Source: CAVPNY01 sp963706905
GTDB taxonomy: Bacteria > Chloroflexota > Anaerolineae > Anaerolineales > UBA4823
Length of the DNA: 64,000 nucleotides
Direction: 5' to 3'
Assembly: GCA_963706905.1 (NCBI GenBank)
Contig: CAVPNY010000023.1
Span: 62,001 to 126,000 of the forward strand
The notes beneath the pieces are model-generated. The model saw nothing but the letters and a program-made list of their open reading frames with translations. It searched no databases and had not been told where the DNA came from. Positions 55,839 to 64,000 of this stretch are shown in pieces. Position numbers and translations under genes: made by a program. Each line of letters opens with the position of its first letter. The stretch's first letter is position 1.

Positions 55839-57586
55839 ATGAAAACGCGTAACAACGTTCGAAAGTTCCAACTCGGCCTGGTCATCCTGGTTGTCTTCAG
55901 CCTCACCGGGCTGCTGGCAGCCTGCGCGCCGGCGGCAACCCCAACCCCCAGCGCCCCTGCCGAGCCCGTCGTCACCGAGGAAACCCCGGTCGTCGAACCC
56001 ACCACCCCCCCGGAGGAGCCAACCACTCCACCAGAAGAGCCCACCGCGGTTGTCACTGAAGCCCCGACAGAAGAACCAGCCGGGAAGCCAACCATCATCA
56101 TCGCCCTCGACAGCGATATTGATCACATTGAGCCGATGGAGTTCCGCAGTGACGCCGGTTATTATGCCACCGCTAATCTGTATGAGCCCTTGCTCATACA
56201 AGAGCTTGTGCCTGGCGACTCCCCGGCGGTTCTGGAGGGGACCGACCAATATCTCCCGGGATTGGGAGAAGTGACCATGTCTGAAGATGGTCTCACGGCT
56301 ACGGTTAAGATCAAAGAAGGAGCTAAGCTTTTTAACGGTGCCACGATCAACGCGGCTTCCTTCAAACATACCTTCGACCGGGCTATGACCGCTCCCCGCA
56401 GTTATATCCCTCTGTTGACCGGTTTATGGGGATCACCGGGTCGGATAGTGTCGTGGTGGTAGACGACTACACCCTGGAATTCCAACTGGAAAAACCCAGC
56501 GCGTTGTTCGTTCCGTTTTTGGCCTTCCAGGTCTTTGGAGCGATGGATCCTGCCACAACTGCGGAACATGCCACCGCAGAGGATGAGTGGGCGTTCGACT
56601 GGTACCGCCAAAACGCCAACCCCAGCGGTCCGTACCAGATCACGAAGTGGGAGCCGGGTGTGGAGTACGTCTTCGAGCCGAACCCCAACTACTGGCAGGG
56701 TCCGGATTACTTCCAAAACTCCCAGGTAATTGTTAAAGTCGTGCCTTCGCCAGAGGACCGGGAGCTGCTCTTGAAGAAGGGCGATATCGATCTGGCCCTG
56801 GGCCTGCCGTTTAAGGATGTGGACGCCCTGAAAGATGATCCAAATGTCCAGGTCTTCGCCATCGAGTATACGCGCCTGTTCTACATGGGCATGAATAACA
56901 AAATTCCACCTTTTGACAACCCGAAAGTCCGCCAGGCGATCTCCTATGCGGTCCCGTACAAGACAATCATCCAGGAATCCCTGTATGGCTACGCCCAGAA
57001 AGCTACCAGCCCGATCCCGGTTGGCATGCCGACGCATACCGACGAATTCTGGAAATATGATACGAACCTGGAAACAGCCAAGACCATGCTGGATGAAGCT
57101 GGGTTCGGCGATGGCCTCGAGCTGGAGCTGGCAGTGCGCCAGTCCATCCCATGGGATGAGGACGCGGCGGTCTGGATTCAGGATTCACTGGCCCAGATCG
57201 GTGTCAACCTGACCATCAACAAAATGCCCGATGCCGATTTCTTCGGCAAGCTCAATGCCCACGAGCTGCCCCTGTTCATCCACGACTGGTATTCGTGGGG
57301 CAACGACCCGGCATACCAGCTAACCTTCCTGCTGAAGTGCGGCGCATTCACCAACTACGCCAATTACTGCAATGAGCGGGTGGACGAGCTGATCGAACAG
57401 GTTACGTGGGAGACCGACCCGGCCAAGCGTGAAGAGATGATGAAAGAAGCTCAGCAAATTATCGTCGAGGAAGCCCCTTGGGCGTTCTTGCACCAGCCAA
57501 ACTGGATCGTGGCTACCAGCAAGGACTTCACCGGTTTTGCGAAGGTAGACGATTTGTGCCTGCGCTTTGCCTATATGAGTAAGTAA
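55839..57586 (+). CDS. Dipeptide-type ABC transporter substrate-binding lipoprotein, one frame break
   Basis: Family 5 solute-binding protein of about 580 residues. Lipobox LAAC near residue 26, then a Pro/Thr/Glu-rich linker. The frame changes near 56425: the first frame ends in RIVSWW while GITGSDSVVVVDDYTLEF continues in the next; one A is probably missing. Typical motifs include VRQAISYAVPYKTI and NDPAYQL. It captures a peptide-like or other small substrate outside the cell and passes it to the permeases downstream. GGAGGAAAG precedes the ATG. Confidence 0.92.
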
Positions 57587-57603
57587 TCACCTTAGACCTC
57601 AGT

Positions 57604-57646
57604 GATCAAGGGATCGGTGCGGAAGAAAATCTCTGATCCCTTGATC
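57604..57646 (+). promoter_or_regulatory. Intercistronic stem-loop between binding-protein and permease genes
   Basis: Perfect 12-base stem GATCAAGGGATC/GATCCCTTGATC with a 19-base loop and no T-run. Such structures often stabilise the 3' end of the binding-protein mRNA and lower expression of the permease genes. Confidence 0.65.
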
Positions 57647-57708
57647 CTGTTATTGGTTGGCGATCGGAACTCTGAATTCTTTCGCCCAGAAGCCTTGAGG
57701 CAGAATTA

Positions 57709-58728
57709 ATGATTACCTTCCGTCGTTATATCTTGCGCCGGCTGGCTTTGGCTGGTTTGGCCCTTTTTGGGGTGATCGTGGTGGTATTCATCCTGACCCG
57801 CATCCTGCCCGGCAATCCGGCGGTGGTGCGGCTGGGGCCGTATGCCAAACCTGAGCTAATTGCCGAAATGGAAAAAGAGATGGGGCTGGACAAACCGCTG
57901 CCTGTGCAGTTTACTAACTATGTAACGAAGCTGGTTCAGGGGGACATGGGTTACAGCTGGCGTACAGGCCAGCCCGTGCGCAAGGATCTGACACAGCGGC
58001 TACCAGCGACTCTCGAGCTCGCCCTGGCAGCCTCCCTGATCGCCATCATTTTTGGCCTCCTGCTGGGTGTGATCTCCGCCATCCGGCACGGTGGGGCGAT
58101 CGACCACAGTATCCGGACGTTCGCTACACTGGGTGCCTCCACCGCGCTTTTTTGGCTGGCCTTGATCTTCATCTATATCTTCTATTTCCGTCTGGGCTGG
58201 GCGCCTCCACCGCTGGATCGCATTGATATTGGGGTCGAATCCCCCAGTCGGATCACCGGGTTGTTCCTGGTGGACAGCTTGCTCACCGGGAACTGGGCGG
58301 CTTTTCGGAGCAGCCTGGCGCATATAGCGCTCCCGGCGATCACCCTGGCGCTGGTGGTTAGCGCCCCGATCATCAAGATGGTGCGGTCGTCCATGCTAGA
58401 AACCCTGCACACCGATTTCGTGCGCACAGCCCGTACGGTGGGAGTGCCGGAACGCCAGGTGATCCTGCGCGACGGGCTACGCAACGCCTTAATCCCTATC
58501 CTAACCACCATTGGCATTGTCTTCGGCTATTTGATGGCCGGAAATGTCCTGGTGGAGATGATCTTCGCCTGGCCCGGAATCGGCTCTTATGCCTGGATGG
58601 CTCTCACCAACAATGACTTTGAGGCGATCCAGGGATTTGTGCTGCTGATCGCTATCTTATATGTACTATTAAACCTGATGATCGACCTGCTGTACAGTGT
58701 GGTGGAACCCCGCATCCGCCTGGCGTAA
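57709..58728 (+). CDS. ABC transporter permease (DppB-like)
   Basis: A 339-residue inner-membrane permease with about six helices. N-terminal RRYILRRLALAGLALFGVIVVVF, the GNPAVVRLG region, and the ATPase-contacting EAA loop as RTARTVGVPERQVILRDGLRNALIP. Forms a heterodimer with the next gene's product. The family transports di- or oligopeptides, nickel or glutathione; here the substrate is unknown. Confidence 0.94.
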   Translation: MITFRRYILRRLALAGLALFGVIVVVFILTRILPGNPAVVRLGPYAKPELIAEMEKEMGLDKPLPVQFTNYVTKLVQGDMGYSWRTGQPVRKDLTQRLPATLELALAASLIAIIFGLLLGVISAIRHGGAIDHSIRTFATLGASTALFWLALIFIYIFYFRLGWAPPPLDRIDIGVESPSRITGLFLVDSLLTGNWAAFRSSLAHIALPAITLALVVSAPIIKMVRSSMLETLHTDFVRTARTVGVPERQVILRDGLRNALIPILTTIGIVFGYLMAGNVLVEMIFAWPGIGSYAWMALTNNDFEAIQGFVLLIAILYVLLNLMIDLLYSVVEPRIRLA

Positions 58729-58760
58729 ACAGATGGTTTAGCGGTTGGAAGGATTAAAAC

Positions 58761-59654
58761 GTGGAAACGATTGAACAAGATTTGAGTTGGCGACCGGCAA
58801 CGAGCGCCAAACAAGAATCTGCTCTAAGACGCTTTGCAGCCACCCTGCGGGAGCACCCATCGCTGGCGATTGGGCTTTTGATCGTTGGGATCGTAGTAAT
58901 TGCAGCCCTGATTGGCCCGCTGGTGATGCCTTATGGGCCGCTGGCGACCAATCCTAAAATGAAGCTGATGCCTCCCTCGCCCACGCACCCGATGGGGACG
59001 GATAACTTCGGGAGGGATATCCTGACGCGGGTGGTATACGCCGCCCGGTTGGACCTGACCATCGCCTTCTCCGTCGCGGCGATCGCTCTTGTGGCCGGCG
59101 CGCTGCTGGGCACCCTGTCTGGCTACTATGGTCGCCTCCTGGATGATATTGTCATCCGCGTAACGGACATCCTTTTCGCTTTCCCATCCTTCATTCTGGC
59201 GTTAGCCATTACCGCCATGCTGGGCAATAAGGTGATCAACGTCATCATTGCCATCGTGATTGCCTACATCCCGTACTTCGTCCGGCTGACCAGGGCAGAG
59301 ATCTTGACCACGCGTGAGTTGGAGTATGCGGATGCGGCACGCTGTGTGGGCAACCCAGAATGGCGCATTATGTACGTTCACCTGTTGCCCAATAGCTTAT
59401 CCCCTGCGTTTGTGCAGGCTGCCTTGTGCCTGGGATGGGCGATTTTGGATGCCTCTGGGTTGGCTTTCCTAGGCCTGGGCATCCGGCCTCCCACACCCGA
59501 GTGGGGTGTGATGGTCAGCGAGGGGGCGAAGAACATTATCTCAGGTCACTGGTGGACCTGGCTGTTCCCCGGCGCGATGATCGTGATCACCGCCTTTGGT
59601 TTTCACCTGATCGGCGACAGTCTGCGGGATATCTCAGCCCGTGAGGAATTGTGA
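58761..59654 (+). CDS. ABC transporter permease (DppC-like)
   Basis: A 297-residue partner permease starting at GTG 58761. HPMGTDNFGRDILTRVVYAARLDL is the family signature near residue 75, and the EAA loop reads YADAARCVGNPEWRIMYVHLLPN. About six membrane helices. Its TGA overlaps the GTG start of the following ATPase gene (GTGA), so these are translated together. Confidence 0.94.
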   Translation: METIEQDLSWRPATSAKQESALRRFAATLREHPSLAIGLLIVGIVVIAALIGPLVMPYGPLATNPKMKLMPPSPTHPMGTDNFGRDILTRVVYAARLDLTIAFSVAAIALVAGALLGTLSGYYGRLLDDIVIRVTDILFAFPSFILALAITAMLGNKVINVIIAIVIAYIPYFVRLTRAEILTTRELEYADAARCVGNPEWRIMYVHLLPNSLSPAFVQAALCLGWAILDASGLAFLGLGIRPPTPEWGVMVSEGAKNIISGHWWTWLFPGAMIVITAFGFHLIGDSLRDISAREEL

Positions 59655-60650
59655 CCAGCCAACCACAAGATTTGATCCTGGAAGTTGACGACTTGCAGGT
59701 CTCCCTGCCCTCAAAAGCGGAGGAGAGTGCAAATCCTGGATCATGTCTCGTTCGATCTGCGTACGGACGAGATAGTTGGCCTGGTGGGAGAGAGCGGGTC
59801 AGGCAAAACTCTAACTTCGCTGGCGATTATGGGATTCTTGCCCGCATCCGGCAAGGTTGACGCCGGCGAGATCCGTTATCGGGGCCAGGAGCTGTTAACC
59901 CTTGAGCCGGCAGAACTACAAAAGATCCGGGGAAACGAGATCGCCATGATCTATCAGAGTCCGCGCAGCGCACTGAACCCACTGATCCGCGCGGGTGACC
60001 AGGTGGCGCGCGTTTTCCAAATTCAGCAGGGGATGAACTCTTCCCAGGCGTACATGCAGGCGGTTAATCTGCTGAAGCAAGTGGGTTTCCCGGATGCCGA
60101 AACGCGGGCCCGTGCCTACCCGCACCAGCTAAGCGGCGGCATGGCCCAGCGCGTTTTGCTGGCGATGATGGTTGCCTGCCAGCCTGCCCTGCTCATCGCC
60201 GATGAACCGACCACCGGGTTGGACGTTACCATTCAAGCCCAGATCTTCGAGCTCTTGAAGGCTGTTCAGCAGGCCTCCGGCGCGACCATCCTGCTCATCA
60301 CCCACGACTTGGGCGTGGTGGCGGAGGTCTGCCAGAGGGTAGTCGTGATGTACGCCGGGCAAGTGATGGAGATCGCGCCGGTGTCGGTGCTCTTCTCCAG
60401 ACCGCTGCATCCATACACCCGCATGCTACTGGCGACAATCCTGCGGGCTGACCGGCTGGTCGAGATGCCGAAAACCGGGCAGACACCTGTCAATTCGGTC
60501 ACCTATGGCATCGCTGGCTGTCGCTTCGCCCCGCGCTGCCCGGTCGTGCTGCCGATTTGTTGGGAGCAGCGCCCTGCGCCCGAGGCGATCTATACGGATC
60601 ATAGCGTAATGTGCCACAATTTTAGAGATGGAACCGATTTTAGCCGTTAA
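59651..60650 (+). CDS. ABC transporter ATP-binding protein (DppD-like), one frame break
   Basis: About 333 residues when joined. The first 25 codons run in one frame, then near 59725 the frame changes to VQILDHVSFDLRTDE. Walker A GESGSGKT, signature LSGGMAQRV, Walker B LLIADEPTTGLDVT and His loop THDLGVVAEV follow. The oligopeptide C-terminal domain with its iron-sulfur-like cysteines (CRFAPRCPVVLPIC) is complete. It powers uptake together with the next ATPase. Confidence 0.93.
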
Positions 60651-61596
60651 CGATCTCACCAAGAACTTCCGGGAAGGTGGGGTAGAAATCCGCGCAGTGA
60701 ACGGGATCAGTTTCTCGATCTTTCCTGGCGAAACGGTGGGGCTGGTGGGCGAGAGCGGCTGCGGCAAGACCACCACCGCCCGCTGTATCCTGCGCCTGAC
60801 TGAGCCATCCTCCGGCCAGGCCGTATTTTTAGGCACGGATCTACTGAGCCTCTCAAAAGAAAAGATGCGCCTCCAGCGGCGCCATCTGCAAATGGTTTTT
60901 CAGGATCCGAATACATCACTCAACCCGCGGTTTACAGTTCGGCGTACGCTGGAGGAGCCCCTCCGGTTGCACCGTTTTCCGGGCGGGAAGCAGCAGGAAA
61001 CGCGCTTGCTGGAGACTCTGAGGCGGGTGAACCTTGATCCTTCGATGCTGGACCGCTACCCACACCAGCTCAGCGGCGGTCAGAAACAGCGGGTCGGGAT
61101 CGCCCGCGCCATCGTCACCGAACCCCAATTTGTGGTGCTCGATGAACCCACCTCCTCGCTGGATATGTCCATCCGCATTTATATTATCGAGCTGCTGAAG
61201 CAGCTTCAGGAAGAATTGGGGATGACATATCTGTTCATCTCCCATGATCTCAGCACTATTCGCCACCTGTGCAACCGGGTCCTGGTGATGTATTTGGGCC
61301 GGATTGTGGAGATTGGGCCCACCGAGGAAATCTTTTCGAATCCCTGCCACGTCTACACCCGTGCCCTGTTATCCGCGGTTCCTATTCCAGATCCGGATTA
61401 CAAGAAGCAGCGTATCTTCTTGGACGGCGAGACTCCCAGAGCTGCGCAGATCAGGCCCGGCTGTCCTTTAATCGAGCGCTGTCCATTTGCCCAACCAGAA
61501 TGTGAAGCACCTCAACCATTCTATGATCTGGGTAATGGGCACCTGGCCGCCTGCCGGCTTGCCAAGGAGCAGCTCAGGAGTAAATCAGGAGAATAA
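60628..61596 (+). CDS. ABC transporter ATP-binding protein (DppF-like)
   Basis: A 322-residue ATPase, intact. Walker A GESGCGKTTTAR, signature LSGGQKQRVGIARA, Walker B FVVLDEPTSSLDMS and His loop SHDLSTIRHL. The C-terminal CPLIERCPFAQPEC region is the usual Dpp/Opp tail. Its ATG lies 23 bases inside the previous gene, a coupled start. Completes the five-gene ABC importer. Confidence 0.95.
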   Translation: MEPILAVNDLTKNFREGGVEIRAVNGISFSIFPGETVGLVGESGCGKTTTARCILRLTEPSSGQAVFLGTDLLSLSKEKMRLQRRHLQMVFQDPNTSLNPRFTVRRTLEEPLRLHRFPGGKQQETRLLETLRRVNLDPSMLDRYPHQLSGGQKQRVGIARAIVTEPQFVVLDEPTSSLDMSIRIYIIELLKQLQEELGMTYLFISHDLSTIRHLCNRVLVMYLGRIVEIGPTEEIFSNPCHVYTRALLSAVPIPDPDYKKQRIFLDGETPRAAQIRPGCPLIERCPFAQPECEAPQPFYDLGNGHLAACRLAKEQLRSKSGE

Positions 61597-61597
61597 C

Positions 61598-62364
61598 ATG
61601 ATGCGAACCATCGAGATTTCTTAACGGGGCGGGTGGCCCTGGTGACTGGGGCGGCCCGTAACCTGCCAGCGGTTATTGTCAGGGAACTTGCCGAGGCAGG
61701 AGCGGCCGTGGCGATCAATGATGTCGCCAACGAGGAGCAAGCCCGCGCACTGGCTGGTGAGATCCGGGAACACGGTGGACGGGCCGATGTGTTCATGGCG
61801 GATGTGTCGCGCGGCGAGTCGGTCGTGAGCCTGGTGACGCAGGTGCAGCAGACGCTCGGCCCGGTCGACATCCTGATCAATGCGGCGGGGCCTTTTGCCA
61901 TGAATCCCTTCAAAGACCTGACAGAGGTGGATTGGGACCGGGTCATGGACGCCAACCTGAAAGCGGTTTACCTGCTCAGCCGGCAAGTGGCCGAGGGAAT
62001 GATCACCCGCGGCTGGGGCCGCATCATTAATATCTCGGCCGGGTCAGCGGACATCCGCAACCACTCCGTCTATGGCCTGGCGAAGTCTGCGGTACGATTT
62101 CTGACCCAATCCTTGGCAGCCGAGTTGGGACCGGCCATCACGGTCAACGCCATTGCCCCAGGTCAGATTGCCGAGAGCGCGCCGGATATCTCGGAATTTG
62201 ATCCCACCTTTATTGAACGTGCTCTTCAGTGGACTCCCACCGGCCGGCTGGTCACCCGGCGGGAGATCGCCTGCATGATGCTGCTGTTCTGCTCACCAGC
62301 CTTCGACTCGGTTACCGGACAAACCCTGGTGATGGACGGCGGCTGGGGCATCCCGCGCTGGTAG
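61598..62364 (+). CDS. Short-chain dehydrogenase/reductase, one frame break
   Basis: About 255 residues. Starting at ATG 61598 (MMRTIEIS), one base seems missing near 61620 before LTGRVALVTGAARNLPAVIV, the NAD-binding TGxxxxx region. Catalytic Ser in INISAGSADI and YGLAKSAVRFL (YxxxK) are present, and DGGWGIPRW ends the protein. The SDR family oxidises or reduces alcohols and ketones with NAD(P). It follows the ABC transporter genes directly and precedes a UroD-like gene, all on one strand. Confidence 0.88.
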
Positions 62365-62376
62365 GAGGCAAAAGCT

Positions 62377-63439
62377 GTGAACAGTCTGGAGCGTGTGCGG
62401 GCTGCAGCCGCAGGCCACGTTGGAGACCGGGTGCCGGTGGGCCCTTATCTGGCCAACTGGACGGCCCGCTGGGCAGGCATTCCTCTCTCGGTATACTGCA
62501 CAAATGGCGCGGCCATGGCGCGAGCTCAGCTGCTGGCCTGGGAAAGGCTGGGCCAGGATATCATTTTCCCCGATTTCGGACAATTACTATCTGGCGGAGG
62601 GATTTGGCTGCCGTGCCTATATTCCAGAGGACGATTTCCCCAGCCTGGCACAGCCAGCCCTAGAGCGCTTCGAACAGGTTTTCGAACTGCAGGTTCCAGA
62701 CCCTTACCGGGATGGTCGGATGCCAGTCATTCTGGAGGCGATTGAGCGCATCCACGATCAGGTGGGTGACGAAGTAACCATCCGGGTGCCCGGCACCGGT
62801 CCCTTTGCAGTGGCGGCTTACCTGGTAGGCGTGGACCGCTTTCTTTCTGAATTAGCCCAGGTTCAGCGTGGCAACGACGACACACACCGTGAGGCGCTGG
62901 AGAGGATGCTGGACCTGACCACCGAAGCGCTAATTCGTTTTGGACTGGCTGAGATTGCGGCCGGCGCTCACCTGGTCCAATGCGGTGATTCTCTGGCTTC
63001 AGCCAGCGTGATCTCCGCGGAGATGTACCGCAGATGGGTGCTTCCCTGGCACCAGCGGGTCTTCCGCGCCTGGAAAGAAGCCGGGGCGCTTACCGTGCTG
63101 CACATCTGCGGGAACAATACCCGGGTCCTGGACCTGCAGGCCCAGACCGGGGCCGATATTATCGCGATCGACCATCTGGTGGATCTACGCTTGGCTAAGG
63201 AGCAGATCGGGGCGCGAGTTTGCCTGATCGGCAATGTGGATCCGGTAGGGGTAATGTTCAATGGGACCCCGGAGCTGGTGGAGGCGCGCGCCCGGCAGTG
63301 CTTGTCATCAGCCGCGCAGGGCGGCGGATATATCCTGGGGACAGGCTGTGAAGTACCGCCCGATACGCCGATCCAGAACCTCGAAGCGTTGATCCGGGTT
63401 GGCAAGCTTCATCGCTATCCCCAGGACTCCAAAACCTGA
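62377..63439 (+). CDS. Uroporphyrinogen decarboxylase (UroD/MtaA) family protein, one frame break
   Basis: About 354 residues when joined. From GTG 62377 the frame shifts near 62578 (DIIFPD then SDNYYLAEGF). The zinc-type ligands are complete: LHICGNN (His and Cys) and GTGCEVP (Cys), as in corrinoid-dependent methyltransferases of the MtaA/CmuA type. GCGDSL-like QCGDSLASASVIS lines the barrel. It could move a methyl group from a corrinoid protein or demethylate a substrate, but no corrinoid protein gene is in the window. It differs from 46520-47668, which lacks the third ligand. Confidence 0.88.
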
Positions 63440-63484
63440 TGGTCTCCGCGACCATACCATTACGGTCTGCAGAGGAGGGTAGAT

Positions 63485-64000
63485 ATGGAAGAGGAATGGA
63501 TCTTAACCCAAGAAGAGATTGAGCCCCTGTTGGAAGGGCTGGCCATCCAGGGAACCGGTGGGGGCGGCTCGCCGGAATGGGGCAGGCAGATTCTGGAGAA
63601 TGAGTTCCGCCGCGGCCGGACGATGCGCCTCATCGACCCAAACGCCCTGCCGGATGAAGCCCAGGTGGCTTGCGGGGGCATCATGGGTTCGGTTAAGGCT
63701 CTGGAATTGATCACCTTCGAAGAATTGCTGGCAGGGTGGGAAGAAGATTTTGTGCTGATCCGGGCCTTCTCCCAGATGTCCGGGCTGCTGGGCCGGCCGA
63801 TCGATGCCGCCGTGCCTTTTGAGATCGGTGGGCTGAATACGCCTGTAATCTTATCGCTATGCGCCAGGATGGGCATCCCGACGGTGGACGGCGATGCGCT
63901 CGGTCGCTCCACGCCAGAGACGCAGATGACCAGTTTCATCGGGCATGGGGTCTCGCTGACTCCGATGCCGCTGGTGGATGCGCGCGGCAACGTGGTGATT
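63485..64000 (+). CDS. DUF917/S-methyl thiohydantoin desulfurase-like protein (partial)
   Basis: The first 172 residues are present; the gene runs off the window. IQGTGGGGSPEWGRQIL near residue 23, PFEIGGLNTP near 122 and the GIPTVDGDALGRSTPETQM stretch are the DUF917 core. The family includes the S-methyl thiohydantoin desulfurase domain and is often linked to hydantoinases, though its own reaction is not well established. It follows the UroD gene by 45 bases with GGAGGG upstream, and adds to the case for an N-heterocycle pathway. Confidence 0.85.
   Translation, partial: MEEEWILTQEEIEPLLEGLAIQGTGGGGSPEWGRQILENEFRRGRTMRLIDPNALPDEAQVACGGIMGSVKALELITFEELLAGWEEDFVLIRAFSQMSGLLGRPIDAAVPFEIGGLNTPVILSLCARMGIPTVDGDALGRSTPETQMTSFIGHGVSLTPMPLVDARGNVVI

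Noticed and set aside
56426..57586. Treating the second part of the binding-protein gene as a separate protein starting with ATG 56426
   Set aside because: The first frame continues in sequence into the second with one base missing, and the second part alone lacks a signal and half the binding domain.
57604..57646. Reading the stem-loop after the binding-protein gene as a full terminator
   Set aside because: There is no T-run and the permease genes of the same transporter follow directly, so an attenuating or stabilising hairpin is more likely.

Overview
The window looks like part of a chromosome from an uncultured Chloroflexota bacterium, probably of the Anaerolineae. This is an inference from gene content, with no phylogenetic test. 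The supporting content is an archaeal-type mevalonate gene set in a bacterial genome, many lipoproteins with Thr/Pro-rich linkers, a cyclase-ATPase-TPR-LuxR regulator, a GxGYxYP protein, formylglycine-enzyme-like lipoproteins and moderately high GC. Ribosomal protein L19 (rplS) and a tRNA-Glu(TTC) confirm a bacterial chromosome.

Layout. 1-8 kb: a PuuD-like amidotransferase, rplS with a clear promoter, an IS1-family element with its target duplication, tRNA-Glu, an HTH/membrane-protein pair, an extradiol-dioxygenase gene split by an IS630-family element, an aldo/keto reductase and a quinone oxidoreductase. 8-18 kb: a GxGYxYP protein coupled to a GPH sugar symporter, a broken LuxR-type regulator, a small nine-residue-repeat membrane protein and a secreted metalloprotease. 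18-29 kb: a PAQR-type protein, a GntR/AGPS-like/GlpD operon with a likely GntR operator, an M23 peptidase, two adjacent formylglycine-enzyme-like lipoproteins, an NAGPA-type protein and a PQQ-type sugar dehydrogenase. 29-36 kb: GNAT, cytochrome P450, LLM oxidoreductase, CDP-alcohol transferase, HhH-GPD glycosylase, then a decayed IS630 element with a second, same-length copy of the 1069-bp IS630 element beside it. 36-46 kb: 2-hydroxyacid dehydrogenase, MBL hydrolase, DUF333 lipoprotein, TrmH methyltransferase, GAF histidine kinase, then HMG-CoA reductase, HMG-CoA synthase, thiolase and DUF35 OB-fold genes for the start of isoprenoid synthesis.

46.5-64 kb is one catabolic island. An IclR regulator lies between a leftward operon (FAD, 2Fe-2S and molybdenum subunits of a xanthine-dehydrogenase-type hydroxylase, an LLM flavoprotein, an MptE-like protein) and a rightward operon (class V aminotransferase, complete dipeptide-type ABC transporter, SDR, UroD/MtaA-type protein, DUF917 protein running off the window). 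A second UroD-family gene flanks the left end. The gene set suggests uptake and stepwise breakdown of an N-heterocyclic, perhaps methylated, compound. This is the best candidate for an undescribed pathway, but the substrate is inference.

Caution on quality. About fifteen otherwise well-conserved genes carry frame breaks. Most of those I resolved look like single missing bases, as in a consensus with residual indel errors. These genes are annotated at full extent with the break positions given. Two frame changes, inside the IS1 and IS630 transposase genes, sit on A7 runs and look like programmed -1 frameshifts.
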